NCBI RefSeq assembly: GCF_003385455.1
Contig: NZ_QNUF01000004.1
Coordinates: forward strand, 186,001 to 250,000
Source: Chryseobacterium rhizosphaerae
Lineage (GTDB): Bacteria; Bacteroidota; Bacteroidia; Flavobacteriales; Weeksellaceae
Length of the DNA stretch: 64,000 nt
Reading direction: 5' to 3'
The notes beneath the pieces were generated by a model. It worked only from the letters and a program-made list of their open reading frames with translations. It had not been told where the DNA came from and did no database searches. This document shows positions 52,756-62,590 of the stretch, piece by piece (within the stretch, counting starts at the first letter, position 1; each line of letters opens with the position of its first letter). A program made the translations under genes and the position numbers.

Positions 52756-53199
52756 TCACACTGTATATGGATTTCCTTTTCCGGTTTCCAGGAATTGTTT
52801 CAGGCTCCCGGTAAATTGTATCCAGCCTTCAGAGCATATGTCGTAGCATTCAATAGCCGGGTGCAATCCCATGTGGGTAAGATGCAGCAATACATCTGTT
52901 TCCTTCTGCTCTATCTCCCAAATTATTGTTGTACCTATCCATTCCGTCTGATTCTTTAATTCAGGAAGGGCAATCAATGAATCTTCCACATACCAGATTA
53001 TTTTTGAATTGGAAACCAACTCTTCCACCCGTATTGTTTTGTGAATATTTTCCCCGAATCTTATAGTGAATACTGCACCGACTCCTGCTGATGAGCCACT
53101 AAACATTTCAGACCACCAGAGAGAAACCTGATGGGTCAGAGCTTCATACACCTTATCTGCTGTTGTTTTCACTGCAATGATAGTACTGTAACTTTCCAT
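52756..53199 (-). CDS. SRPBCC/AHSA1-like domain protein
   Basis: A 147-residue single-domain protein of the START/Bet v 1-like fold: MESYSTIIAVKTTADKVYEALTHQVSLWWSEMFSGSS, FTIRFGENIHKTIRVEELVSNSKIIWYVED, TTIIWEIEQKETDVLLHLTHMGL, and the closing GWIQFTGSLKQFLETGKGNP. It probably binds a hydrophobic ligand or helps stress responses. The start is set at MESYST by analogy with the family. It is downstream of and co-oriented with an AraC-type regulator. Confidence 0.85.
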   Translation of the reverse strand: MESYSTIIAVKTTADKVYEALTHQVSLWWSEMFSGSSAGVGAVFTIRFGENIHKTIRVEELVSNSKIIWYVEDSLIALPELKNQTEWIGTTIIWEIEQKETDVLLHLTHMGLHPAIECYDICSEGWIQFTGSLKQFLETGKGNPYTV

Positions 53200-53350
53200 A
53201 AAATCAGTATTTAATATGGTTTTGTCATACAATTTTATGCAAATTATTTTTCAACAGACTTTGCATAAGGCAAGAAATTGACCTCTTTATCAAATCTTCC
53301 ACTGGCCACTCGGAAACAAGTATGTCTTATACAGATGTTTGCTGTACGTT

Positions 53351-54133
53351 TTACTCATTTTTCATCAGATACTGTAAAGGCGTAGACCCTGTGTGTTTTT
53401 TGAAAAACTCTATGAATGCACTATCTGATGAGAAATCTAGAATATAAGCTACCTCTCCAATAGAATTTCCTTCCACTAAAAGTTCAATCGATCTCTGGAG
53501 ACGCCATTGCTGTCTCCATTCCTGATAAGACAATCCGGTTTCTTTCTTAAAAATACGGCTTATCGTTTTTTCAACAGCGCCAATTTCTTTGGCCAGATGA
53601 GTCAACATAGGTGGTATAGAAAGTCGCAAAGTCCATTGTTCTACTATTTTTTTTAGCCGCATGTCCTGAGGCATGATAAGCGTTAGCTTTTCTTCAGGTG
53701 CAGTAATGATTTCGTTCCAGAATACACTTAGAATATTCTCTTTATTAAGATCAGGAGCTGTCCATTCCCAAAAGCAGATCCTTTCAATAATTTCTTTTAA
53801 TAAAGAATTGACATGCAAAACTTTAAGTCCTGAGCTCATATATTTTTGAGCGTAGCTTTCATCAAAATAGATCGATCTGTACGCCACCATATTCCGAAAA
53901 TTTACCCTATGAATTTCATGGGTAGGAATCCATAGCATTCTGAATGGCGGAAGAACAAACTGTCTGTCAGAAGTCGTAACCGTCATACAGCCTGAAGGAG
54001 CATACAGCAACTGGGCTTTAGCTTGATGAAAATGAAACCCGGAATCATGCAAAACCATATCCGAAGCAATCCCTATGACTTTTCCGGGGATGATATCCGC
54101 ATCAAATTCCTGATCCTGTTTCAGTATAGCCAT
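53351..54133 (-). CDS. AraC-family transcriptional regulator
   Basis: A 260-residue regulator. The N-terminal cupin-like sensor (about 15-110) has HFHQAKAQLLYAPSGCMTVTTSDRQFVLPPFRMLWIPTHEIHRV. The C-terminal double HTH (about 160-258) reads LAKEIGAVEKTISRIFKKETGLSYQEWRQQWRLQRSIELL and IGEVAYILDFSSDSAFIEFFKKHTGSTPLQYL. It is divergent from an MFS efflux gene and probably controls it. Confidence 0.9.
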   Translation of the reverse strand: MAILKQDQEFDADIIPGKVIGIASDMVLHDSGFHFHQAKAQLLYAPSGCMTVTTSDRQFVLPPFRMLWIPTHEIHRVNFRNMVAYRSIYFDESYAQKYMSSGLKVLHVNSLLKEIIERICFWEWTAPDLNKENILSVFWNEIITAPEEKLTLIMPQDMRLKKIVEQWTLRLSIPPMLTHLAKEIGAVEKTISRIFKKETGLSYQEWRQQWRLQRSIELLVEGNSIGEVAYILDFSSDSAFIEFFKKHTGSTPLQYLMKNE

Positions 54134-54208
54134 GTCCTATTTTTGATATTTTTTGTTTTTATATCATTATAAATATACGTTCAATTTTTCAAAACTTTGC
54201 AGAAAAAA

Positions 54209-55351
54209 ATGAAAAAGACAAATCCCCTTTGGCTGATGATACTGCTGGTCATGCTTCCACAGTTTGCAGAGACTATATATAGCCCTGCTTTACCATTGGT
54301 ACAGGAGCATTTTGGAGTAAAAGAAGGATCAGCAGCACTCACTATCAGTCTGTATTTCATTGCGTTTGCATTGGGAGTGGCATTCTGGGGAGTTCAGTGC
54401 GACAGGATCGGAAGGAAAAAATCATTGGAATATGGGCTTATCACCTATGGAGTAGGAACGCTGGCTGCTGTCTTCGCTCCCAACTTCACCATCTTACTTA
54501 TTGCCAGGATTATTTCCGCGTTTGGAATTTCTGTAGGATCCATTGTTACCCAAACTATTCTGCGTGACAGTTATGATAAAGAGAATATCAGTAAAGTATT
54601 TTCCTGGATTGGAATTGGTTTATCCATCAGCCCGGTTATCGGTATGATTACAGGTTCTGTATTGGCTTCTACTACAGGGCATCAGGGTATTTTCATCACC
54701 TTATATCTGCTGGCTGTTTTATTTTATATCCTATCCAGAAGAAAGGTATCTGAGACCCACTATCCGGGAAAAGAAATAAATAGGAGAACTCTGACTGATC
54801 TATTAAAACGAATGCTTAAAGACCGCGAAATAATCAAATGCTGCTTATTAATTATGAGTTTTAATGTACTCTTATTTTCTTACTATGCGCTGGCTCCTTT
54901 TATTTTTAAACAGAATCATTATTCTTCCTATGCTTTTGGATACAGCAGTATTATCCTGGCTGGAGGAACGTTTATAGGGGCAAAACTTAACAGGTTTCTG
55001 TTATTAAAAAATACATCACCCAAAACTTTAGTTAAAATAAGCACCCTGGGATCATGTATCGCTTCTGCTTTTGTATGGATACTGGCAGGTAAAGGAATAT
55101 ACTTCCTAATCCCTTATTTTTTCATTGTCATGGCATTCAGTATTGCCATTCCCAATATCCTGAGTACAGCACTGATACAGTATAAAAATGAAACAGGAAG
55201 TGCAGGAGCCCTGCTGGGTCTTATCTATTATAGTATGATAGGAACAGGACTGATAAGCGTTGGGTATATTCAGAACTTAGGACTTTCTTCTCTCATTTTT
55301 TCAGGAATCGGGGCCATTGCCCTATTTATATTTAGTGAGAAAAAGAATTAA
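54209..55351 (+). CDS. MFS drug transporter, Bcr/CflA type
   Basis: A 380-residue inner-membrane protein with twelve hydrophobic segments. It has ETIYSPALPLVQEHFGVKEGSAALTISLYFIAFALG and the loop motif GVQCDRIGRKKSLEYG (family motif A), typical of Bcr/CflA multidrug exporters. The ATG at 54209 is preferred over a TTG four codons earlier. The divergent AraC gene is the likely regulator. Confidence 0.88.
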   Translation: MKKTNPLWLMILLVMLPQFAETIYSPALPLVQEHFGVKEGSAALTISLYFIAFALGVAFWGVQCDRIGRKKSLEYGLITYGVGTLAAVFAPNFTILLIARIISAFGISVGSIVTQTILRDSYDKENISKVFSWIGIGLSISPVIGMITGSVLASTTGHQGIFITLYLLAVLFYILSRRKVSETHYPGKEINRRTLTDLLKRMLKDREIIKCCLLIMSFNVLLFSYYALAPFIFKQNHYSSYAFGYSSIILAGGTFIGAKLNRFLLLKNTSPKTLVKISTLGSCIASAFVWILAGKGIYFLIPYFFIVMAFSIAIPNILSTALIQYKNETGSAGALLGLIYYSMIGTGLISVGYIQNLGLSSLIFSGIGAIALFIFSEKKN

Positions 55352-55445
55352 TCTAATGTGAAATATTATTATAAAATAATGATTACCAGAAATATATACA
55401 AATAACAAATCCCTGTTATCAACCTGCTTACAGCTTAAAAGCTTA
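55352..55445. other. short gap before the MITE-like element
   Basis: About 94 bases of A+T-rich sequence between the MFS gene and the transposon-like element. It holds the small palindrome AGCTTAAAAGCTT but no ORF. Confidence 0.4.
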
Positions 55446-55788
55446 GAGCCTGTTTAAATTTTATTCGGGAATTCTTATATATTTTGTTGACAAGACTCGA
55501 TAGGTCAGTTTGAAATTATTTTTTGATTAAAAAGATGAACGCAAGGCTTATGAATAATTCCGCTTTATTTTAAGTGGGATGTATGCTTATCCATACGCTT
55601 CGACGAATCAACGAAGTTGGTTCTATCCTTTGCTCCCTGAAAATACGGATAATGAAGCTAAAGCTTTGCATTAGGAAAACACATCATCAGTACCTGATCT
55701 TTTTAATCAAAAAATCCTTAAAGAATGTGACCGGGACAAAGATTTGAATGTTATACAAAAAATCAAATTTAGAAATTTAAACAGGCTC
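55446..55788. mobile_element. 343-bp MITE-like element with perfect terminal repeats
   Basis: The ends are exact inverted repeats of GAGCCTGTTTAAATTT (55446-55461 and 55773-55788), flanked by a TTA target duplication (55443-55445 and 55789-55791). Inside lies a second inverted pair, ATTTTTTGATTAAAAAGAT (about 55517) and its complement (about 55698). There is no ORF of transposase length. It has the structure of a non-autonomous element moved by a transposase encoded elsewhere. Only one copy is in the window. Confidence 0.75.
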
Positions 55789-55824
55789 TTAGTATTTCAA
55801 ACAGTAAAATATTTGAAATACTAA
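55789..55824. terminator. hairpin between convergent genes
   Basis: TTAGTATTTCAAA and TTTGAAATACTAA form a 13-bp stem. The T run on either side is weak. It touches the right end of the MITE-like element and may originally have terminated both flanking genes. Confidence 0.5.
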
Positions 55825-55841
55825 GCCTTTTCGTTTCTATC

Positions 55842-56837
55842 CTATTGTATAAAATCATATAAAGCTTTAAAAAATTTAGGATAGACTTCTATATGTGGCA
55901 AATGTCCTACATTCTCAAGTTCCACAAGTTTTGAACCGGCAATCTCCCGCTGAGTTTTCTTTCCCAATTCCTGGTATTGCCCCATTTTAGGTTGAAGTTC
56001 TTTAGGAGCCCTATCCTTTCCTATTGCCGTTCTGTCCCTGGTTCCTATAATCAGCAAGGTTGAAGTCTTTATATTTTTAAATTCATAGCAAACCGGCTGG
56101 TTATAAATCATATCAGTAGTCAGGGCAGCATCCCATGCTACCTGAGGATAGTCTTTATGAAGCGTCCATCCGGCAATCAGATCCAGCCAGGGCTGATATT
56201 CATCTTTCCATTTATTGTCATAATAAAATTTCAACTGATAATTTTTATAAGTTTCGGCTGTATTTTTTAGCTCTGCCTGGTAGGCCTTATCTATGGTCTG
56301 ATATCCGGCAAAGGTTTTATAATCTTCAAGCCCTATGGGGTTTTCAAGGATCAGTTTCTGAACTTTTTCCGGATATAGCAGAGTAAACCTGGTGGCTACC
56401 ATCCCTCCCATTGAATGTCCCAGGACAATAACTTTATCAAGCTTCAATTCATCCAATATGGCTTTGGTATTTTCTGCCAGCTGTGAAAAGGAGAACTGAT
56501 AATTCTGAGGTTTAGACGACTTACCAAATCCTATCTGGTCCGGAATAATTACCCTGAACCCCTTAGCAGACAAATCTTTAGCCGTATGTTCCCAATAGGC
56601 CCCATTAAAATTCTTCCCATGAAGAAGCATAATTGCCTTTCCATTGGGATTTTTGGGTTTTACATCCATATAAGCCATTTTTATATCATTATTCTGAGAT
56701 TGTAAACTGATAAAATGGACATCGTAAGGGTATTTATATTCTGAAAGTACAGCATCTAACGGTTTTACCTGGGAAAATGCTACTCCCGGGCTAACGGTTA
56801 ACACCAGCATCGCAACTATATTTCTGAAATATCTCAT
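55842..56837 (-). CDS. exported alpha/beta hydrolase
   Basis: A 331-residue protein with a signal peptide (MRYFRNIVAMLVLTVSPGVAFS). The alpha/beta fold shows the oxyanion loop MLLHGKNFNGAYWEHTAKDLSAKGFRVIIPDQIGFGKSSKP, the nucleophile Ser in GHSMGGMVATRF, and the acid and His in the C-terminal half (IIGTRDRTAIGKD, VGHLPHIE). Substrate unknown; esterase or haloalkane-like hydrolase are both possible. The start at 56837 is chosen because it gives the signal peptide. Confidence 0.87.
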   Translation of the reverse strand: MRYFRNIVAMLVLTVSPGVAFSQVKPLDAVLSEYKYPYDVHFISLQSQNNDIKMAYMDVKPKNPNGKAIMLLHGKNFNGAYWEHTAKDLSAKGFRVIIPDQIGFGKSSKPQNYQFSFSQLAENTKAILDELKLDKVIVLGHSMGGMVATRFTLLYPEKVQKLILENPIGLEDYKTFAGYQTIDKAYQAELKNTAETYKNYQLKFYYDNKWKDEYQPWLDLIAGWTLHKDYPQVAWDAALTTDMIYNQPVCYEFKNIKTSTLLIIGTRDRTAIGKDRAPKELQPKMGQYQELGKKTQREIAGSKLVELENVGHLPHIEVYPKFFKALYDFIQ

Positions 56838-56862
56838 GAACTTTATTTTAGTTATTAAAATT

Positions 56863-56891
56863 AAAAAAACCGCTTCAAAAGAAGCGGTTTT
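56863..56891 (-). terminator. terminator of the EamA-transporter gene
   Basis: AAAACCGCTTC and GAAGCGGTTTT pair around AAAA; on the minus strand a T run follows. Confidence 0.9.
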
Positions 56892-56920
56892 CAACTGTTA
56901 TTTTTATTTAAATATTATTT

Positions 56921-57907
56921 TTAAGATAATTCTGCAACGGAAATTTCCTTTTCTTTTTTGGAAGGCAGATTCATTAAAACAATGGCAAAAAGAATCAAAA
57001 CGATGCCTACCCATTGTATTAAAAACACTTTTTCACCCAGCAAAACAAAGGCCATCGTTACTGAAACCGGAAGCTCCAGAGAAGAAACAATACTTCCAAG
57101 TCCCAGACCTGCATTAGGGAAACCAATATTAAATAAGATTGGTGGAATAATAGTACCAAACAGTGCTAAAACAAATCCATATGTCCAGAATATTGAATAA
57201 TTAAAGGAGTGTATATGCTCTGTATTTTCCGTAAAGTTTAAATACAGTGATTTTAAGCCATCAAAATACATTGGGCCTATCTGCGCAAAGAATAAAAATG
57301 TGAAAACCACTATAGAACCTCCCGCCAGCATAATAATACTCTTTCTGAATACCGGAAGATGGGTAGCCAGTGTATTGGACGTAAACATCGTCAAGGTATA
57401 TGAAGCAGCGGCCATTAATCCCCAGAACACTCCATGCCAATCCAGTTCTATTTCCATATTAATAAGATTAGTAGCCAGCACTGTTCCCAGCAATACGATC
57501 ACTACAGAAACTACTTTTCTTGCATTAGGCAGTTTTTTTGCCAGAATGCTTTCTACTACCACACTGAACCAAACCGACTGCATCAGCAGTACAATAGCAA
57601 TGGAAACATTGATATACTGCACAGCAATATAATAAAACAAACTTGTTCCTCCCAGGGAAGTTCCCGCAAGGATCAACATCCTTACTTCCTTAGAATTCGG
57701 TAATGATAATTTTTGTTTGGAGGTAATCGTCTGGATAAAATTCAGGATCAGCAAACCAAGCAGTCCCAATACAAACTGAGAAGTGGTAACTTCTGAGGTT
57801 GTAAAGCCATCATGATAAGCCATTTTCACAAAAGTGGCTAACATACCATATATACTAGCTCCAATTCCTACAAATAAAACACCTTTTAGTATATTTTTCT
57901 TCTTCAT
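56921..57907 (-). CDS. EamA/DMT-family transporter
   Basis: A 328-residue inner-membrane protein with ten hydrophobic segments in two EamA halves. Marks are SIYGMLATFVKMAYHDGFTTSEVTTSQF at the start, QYINVSIAIVLLMQSVWFSVVVESIL in the first half and GLGSIVSSLELPVSVTMAFVLLGEKVFLIQWVGIVLILFAIVLMN in the second. Members export metabolites or amino acids; the substrate is unknown. Confidence 0.88.
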   Translation of the reverse strand: MKKKNILKGVLFVGIGASIYGMLATFVKMAYHDGFTTSEVTTSQFVLGLLGLLILNFIQTITSKQKLSLPNSKEVRMLILAGTSLGGTSLFYYIAVQYINVSIAIVLLMQSVWFSVVVESILAKKLPNARKVVSVVIVLLGTVLATNLINMEIELDWHGVFWGLMAAASYTLTMFTSNTLATHLPVFRKSIIMLAGGSIVVFTFLFFAQIGPMYFDGLKSLYLNFTENTEHIHSFNYSIFWTYGFVLALFGTIIPPILFNIGFPNAGLGLGSIVSSLELPVSVTMAFVLLGEKVFLIQWVGIVLILFAIVLMNLPSKKEKEISVAELS

Positions 57908-57983
57908 AATTTTTTTTACAGCCTGCAAAGTTACGACATATAAATTAAACTACCCTGCAAGCTTAATCTTAATAGATAAAATA

Positions 57984-58013
57984 AGATCACCACAAGCAAG
58001 CTTGTGGTGATCT
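57984..58013 (-). terminator. terminator of the M36 peptidase gene
   Basis: AGATCACCACAAGC and GCTTGTGGTGATCT form a perfect 14-bp stem around AA. The T-rich tail on the minus strand is modest. Confidence 0.8.
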
Positions 58014-58041
58014 CTGAAATTACTAATGATATAAAAATTAA

Positions 58042-60681
58042 TTATTTTTTTATGATTACTTTAGAAGTAGATTCAAAACCAAGTCCTTTTACTTTTACCA
58101 TATATACTCCATTGACTAAATGAGTTGTAGAAATGGCTTTTTTAGCATCCGGTGAAATTTTATCTTCGGAAGAAACCAACTTACCACTTGTATCATACAA
58201 TTCCACACTTACTTTTCCAAGGGCATTGCTTGGGAAGTTAATGTAAAACTCATCTTTAGCAGGGTTCGGGTAAATAGAAATCTTGCTGTCTTTTACAGAT
58301 TTCACCTCATTCGTAGCCAACGTACATTCTGCCGGTACCGAGAAATTTTCCACCTGGTCATTGATATTGTTTTTAAGTCCTGCTGAAGCCCCTACTCCCA
58401 GTCCTCTTCTTGCAAAAACATTCCAGATCATACATTTATCCTGACCTAGATTTGATGCTGCGTCTGCAGCTAATATAGCATCTCTTCCATCAATGAATGA
58501 AGGGTTACAGCCCTGAAGTTTCAATGCATCAGTCACGATCTGTAATACCCTGCTGCTTCCGTTAGTAGAGTTTGCCAATACATCAGATGAATAGCCATAT
58601 TTTTCAACATATTTCCAGTGAAGATCCCACAGCATGGTGGCCCAAACAAATCCAATAGAATGGACATCAAGAGATAGCCCTCCACTCGCATTAGTATATA
58701 CCATACCATTAGTACGTCCATAGGTATAATTATTGATGGTAAGGTCCGGAGAATACTTAGCAGGTCTGATACCTCCTCCATCTATCGGCTGACCTCCCAC
58801 ATAAGTTCCCATTCCTCTTGGCACCGATGCATTATCTCCCGCTTTATTGGTAAGCATTAACGCAAAGAAGTCTGACCATCCCTCACCCATCTGTTCTCTA
58901 CTGACGTTTGCATTTAAACAATTAGAACCCGTTCCTGTAAGTCTATTAGATATACCGTGTCCATACTCATGGGTTACAATACCATTATCAAAACTTCCAT
59001 CCGGTGTTACGCTGGTAGCCGGATCATCCTTAAGGGTAACATTTACCGTTACATTAGCAGTAAGCTGACCATTAATATAATCTCCTTCAGACTTGGCAAC
59101 TAGAACAGTAGGAATAGTAACTGTAGGATCTGTTCCTGACATATTACCTATCGATTCTCCATTTACTGCATTGTTATAAATAATTACAGCTGTAGCTCCG
59201 GCATCCTGCAGGTTTTTTGTTTTAACAACAAAAGAACATGTTCCTCTTTCTACCAAGCCTATTTTTCCTGTAAGCGATCCTGCAGGTAAAGCTGTACATC
59301 CTTCCGGCACTGGAGATAACTGTACATTACCCGTAATTCCGGTAGCGCTTAAAGGAGCACCAAATTCTGAAGTTCCTGCCCTAGGTTTACGTATAACAGC
59401 TCCCGCAGGGGTATTATAATAAAACAACTGATTCACTCTATTCCATAAATACATTTGCATTCTAGGGTTAAATCCGTCTGCCGGAGAAGAAAAGTTGGCA
59501 TTATTTAAACCACCACCATCTTGAGCTTCCGCATATACAGAATCATCATCTTCCCCACCTTTTCCAAAGTTATTCTGCTGAAAATTTTTAGCAGATTCTG
59601 TGAATCCAAACTGATAAAAAACATCATGAATTCTATTATTCAGGTAAAACAAATTAGTAATTGATGCATTTCTGTTAGCCACAGGAGTTCCATTGATACT
59701 AAAAGGGAAATCAAAGCTTCTTGCCGCACCTCCATCTACCGGTGTTCCGGGTAGATAATCAGGATCCGTTAAAGCTGTTCCGGCAACATCTTCATAAGCA
59801 AAAACGTTGTTTCCTCTCGTTACGGTGTAATGATTAACACCATCAGAGTGCCATCCCTCAGGAGATGCAACAGAAATCCATGGATTGGTAAGTATTGATC
59901 TTGAACCAAAAGTAGGGGATTCAATAGGCATAGGAAAAACGTTATAGGAAGCATTGTCCGGAAGTAATACGAAAGCGCTGTTTTGAGCTGTTTTATTATC
60001 AGGGCCTATAAGTAAATTTCCAAGATGTGTATGATGATCATGCCCAGCCTCAGAGCCATATGCGTCAGGAAGGAAATTACATGATAACGTTAAATTACTT
60101 TTCTCAAGGATATTTCCATTATAAGCATCAACCAAAATATTCCAATGATTTGGAGATTTAGGCTCCATCAAACTGTATTCGTACACGAGACGTAAATTCC
60201 CGTTTCCATCATTGGCATATACTAATCTTTGATTGGCCGATCCTGTTCCTTTCTTTTTGTTTTTCTCAAGATATTCCAGAATCGTAAAATGAGCAATGTC
60301 TGCATTATTTAGCTCCTCTGCTATCTTTTGAAGTGCCGTAGTTTTATTGATAACGGCAACACTTGATGTTGCTGAAACATAATCTTTAATAAAATTGTCT
60401 GTATAATATACAACTTTATGATCCTTAATAAGTGCTGTTCCTACAGAACTGTATACTGGTAGGCCATTATAGGTCTGTACAAATTTTACAACATTCCCAT
60501 TCAGTGACTTTGAGTCATCTACATTATCTATAGTAAAATGAGTAAGGTCTGATTTTTTATATTCTCTCATTTTGTTTTGAGAAATATAATCCTTAATCAA
60601 ATTTTCATTATCTTGTCCAAACAAAAAAGCTGGAAATGCTGAAAACACAGCAAATAAAATAGGTAAAGTTTTATTTTTCAT
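58042..60681 (-). CDS. M36-family (fungalysin-type) metallopeptidase with T9SS sorting domain
   Basis: An 879-residue secreted protease. After the signal peptide (FPAFLFGQ), an FTP propeptide (about 25-200: TPILFAVF..., VVKFVQTYNGLPVYSSVGTALIKDHKVVYYTDN) precedes the M36 domain, which includes a PA insertion (about 430-555: GLVERGTCSFVVKTKNLQDAGATAVIIYNN). The zinc site is THEYGHGISNRL with a downstream Glu in EQMGEGWSDFFALML. The end is a T9SS type A domain (ISIYPNPAKDEFYI, HLVNGVYMVKVKG). It likely degrades host or environmental protein. Confidence 0.93.
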   Translation of the reverse strand: MKNKTLPILFAVFSAFPAFLFGQDNENLIKDYISQNKMREYKKSDLTHFTIDNVDDSKSLNGNVVKFVQTYNGLPVYSSVGTALIKDHKVVYYTDNFIKDYVSATSSVAVINKTTALQKIAEELNNADIAHFTILEYLEKNKKKGTGSANQRLVYANDGNGNLRLVYEYSLMEPKSPNHWNILVDAYNGNILEKSNLTLSCNFLPDAYGSEAGHDHHTHLGNLLIGPDNKTAQNSAFVLLPDNASYNVFPMPIESPTFGSRSILTNPWISVASPEGWHSDGVNHYTVTRGNNVFAYEDVAGTALTDPDYLPGTPVDGGAARSFDFPFSINGTPVANRNASITNLFYLNNRIHDVFYQFGFTESAKNFQQNNFGKGGEDDDSVYAEAQDGGGLNNANFSSPADGFNPRMQMYLWNRVNQLFYYNTPAGAVIRKPRAGTSEFGAPLSATGITGNVQLSPVPEGCTALPAGSLTGKIGLVERGTCSFVVKTKNLQDAGATAVIIYNNAVNGESIGNMSGTDPTVTIPTVLVAKSEGDYINGQLTANVTVNVTLKDDPATSVTPDGSFDNGIVTHEYGHGISNRLTGTGSNCLNANVSREQMGEGWSDFFALMLTNKAGDNASVPRGMGTYVGGQPIDGGGIRPAKYSPDLTINNYTYGRTNGMVYTNASGGLSLDVHSIGFVWATMLWDLHWKYVEKYGYSSDVLANSTNGSSRVLQIVTDALKLQGCNPSFIDGRDAILAADAASNLGQDKCMIWNVFARRGLGVGASAGLKNNINDQVENFSVPAECTLATNEVKSVKDSKISIYPNPAKDEFYINFPSNALGKVSVELYDTSGKLVSSEDKISPDAKKAISTTHLVNGVYMVKVKGLGFESTSKVIIKK

Positions 60682-60907
60682 GTCAATTATTAAAGCTGCT
60701 AATCTACAAATAATTCACAATACAAAAGCTGAATTATTAGCTTTTTAATTAAAATAAATCAATATACATAAATTTAAAAACAAAATATACTATTGAATAT
60801 TTCTCAACAAAGAGAATCCACACTCTGTTTTATGAGTATAAGACAGTATGCAGCTACCATATTATTTTTCTTCACTTACATTTTGTACCCCAAATACTCA
60901 TTAAAAA

Positions 60908-60929
60908 AAACTGCCCTTACGGACAGTTT
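60908..60929 (-). terminator. terminator of the vWA-like gene
   Basis: AAACTGCCC and GGACAGTTT pair around TTAC; on the minus strand eight T residues follow. The remaining 230 bases up to the M36 gene show no ORF. Confidence 0.8.
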
Positions 60930-60941
60930 CGTTACTAATAA

Positions 60942-62363
60942 TTATTTTTTTATAATTCTACCTACGTTTATTTCCCCTTTATCTGATGTCACTTTTACAA
61001 CATACACACCCTGCTGTCTATTTTTCAAATCTGCATCAAATGTTTTTCCTTCTACCGTTTTGGTAAGCAATACATTCCCATTCAAATCCAATACTTCAAG
61101 CTTTCCCGATCCAATTTCTCTGTTCAAAACTCCCTTGAATTTGCCATCAGTAGGGTTAGGTGTAATTTTAATGGAGCTGTCTGCAGCTTCAGGAACTCCT
61201 CTTGTACAGGAAACTCCCAGATCCAGGTCGTAAGGGAACATAGGATAATGATTCCAGCTCATTACATCCATTGTTCCACTGGAAAAACTATACTGCACGG
61301 TCATGATAAATTTATATTTCGCTGTAGATCCCGGAGGAAAATTAATATCCGAAGGATAAAAGTGAAAATACACCTGATTACCATTGATGAAGGTAGGAGT
61401 TGTGGAAATACCGTAATCCACTCCTGTACTGATATCCCGAACCACCATTTTACTGTGGGTCACTGTAGCTCCGGGAGGCAATGTATAATCACCATAAATA
61501 TTAAAGTCTGGAGATACCCCACAACTATTGTATTCGTAATAGAATTTCAAACTTCCCCACACTCCGGTATTACAAGTACTATTAATTATTTCATCAACTT
61601 TAGGCATCTCTGATACAGATTCAAATACAAAAGATTGAGGTCTTGGATAATACAGTCTTGGTAAAACTCCGTAATCCGGGTCATTAACATTAGTTTCAAC
61701 TCCCCCAGAATATGATCCTCCGGCACTCGCAATAGAGGCTCCCGTAGCAGAAGACTGCGCATTAGGACTCATATGCATCATTACAAATTTAGCACCCCGG
61801 TTTACTTTAAAGTCTGTCACATTTTTAAATACTCCCGGAGTATTTAATGCTGTATCATAATAATTCGCAAGATATGACCCTGTAAGTAAATCCCCTGTAT
61901 TTCTGGAGCCGTCAGTAAGCACCAATACTGCAAGTTTGGAGCTTCCATTTTTATGTAATGAAGTCTGCGGACTTACAATCTCCGGGCTATAACTGCCATC
62001 CAATGCATTCCCTATTAACCCCAGCGCTTCATTAAAATGCTGACCATAGCTAAGCCTTCTGTTGAGATAAGGTTCCGGAAAGGTAAGTGTAGTAAAATCT
62101 GACTCTATATATATTCTTGGGGTAAGCCCTAAGCTGGGACCATTATTCAGGCCTGTTCCATAATGAACTACCGCATATCTGTTTTTAGGATGACATGCCA
62201 TAATACGTTCAATTAATTTAGCTGCTGTAAGCTTCATCTCGTGGAAGCGTGCGTTATTTATGGTAGAACCATTATCAAGACAGATAATATAGTCCGTCTG
62301 TGCCTTTAAAGAACTTCCCACCATCAGACAGGCTAAAAAGAAAAATAAGAATGCTTTTTTCAT
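60942..62363 (-). CDS. T9SS-secreted protein with vWA-like domain
   Basis: A 473-residue protein with a signal peptide (VGSSLKAQ). Residues about 22-210 resemble a von Willebrand factor A domain: YIICLDNGSTIN at the metal-site strand, where a canonical DxSxS would be expected but DNGST is seen, then LAVLVLTDGSRNTGD and GAKFVMMHMSP. A beta-rich middle domain (GSLKFYYEYNSCGVSPDFNIYG) and a T9SS type A domain (IKITPNPTDGKFKG, RQQGVYVVKVTSDKG) follow. It may be a surface adhesin. The altered metal site makes metal-dependent binding uncertain. Confidence 0.78.
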   Translation of the reverse strand: MKKAFLFFFLACLMVGSSLKAQTDYIICLDNGSTINNARFHEMKLTAAKLIERIMACHPKNRYAVVHYGTGLNNGPSLGLTPRIYIESDFTTLTFPEPYLNRRLSYGQHFNEALGLIGNALDGSYSPEIVSPQTSLHKNGSSKLAVLVLTDGSRNTGDLLTGSYLANYYDTALNTPGVFKNVTDFKVNRGAKFVMMHMSPNAQSSATGASIASAGGSYSGGVETNVNDPDYGVLPRLYYPRPQSFVFESVSEMPKVDEIINSTCNTGVWGSLKFYYEYNSCGVSPDFNIYGDYTLPPGATVTHSKMVVRDISTGVDYGISTTPTFINGNQVYFHFYPSDINFPPGSTAKYKFIMTVQYSFSSGTMDVMSWNHYPMFPYDLDLGVSCTRGVPEAADSSIKITPNPTDGKFKGVLNREIGSGKLEVLDLNGNVLLTKTVEGKTFDADLKNRQQGVYVVKVTSDKGEINVGRIIKK

Positions 62364-62540
62364 AAATCAATATTTTAAATTAAGTTGAATTAAAAATAAC
62401 ATTAATATTATCCATAACATAAAATATTTAACCATTAACCATTCATTAACGTTAGACCATGAAAGAGTAATAAAAAACACCTATCTGTTATCATAAATTA
62501 ATAAAAGTAAGTGATCTGGATTGTATCCATTACCAAGCAT

Positions 62541-62566
62541 AAAAAAAGCCGCTCAAATGAGCGGCT
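62541..62566 (-). terminator. terminator of rpsA
   Basis: AGCCGCTC and GAGCGGCT pair around AAAT; on the minus strand seven T residues follow. Confidence 0.92.
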
Positions 62567-62590
62567 CCATATTATAAATGGTTTCAAAGA

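Noticed and set aside
60793..61233. Plus-strand open frame of 146 codons
   Set aside because: It overlaps the antisense of the vWA-like gene end and its terminator; composition is Phe/Ser/Thr-rich and no motif is present.
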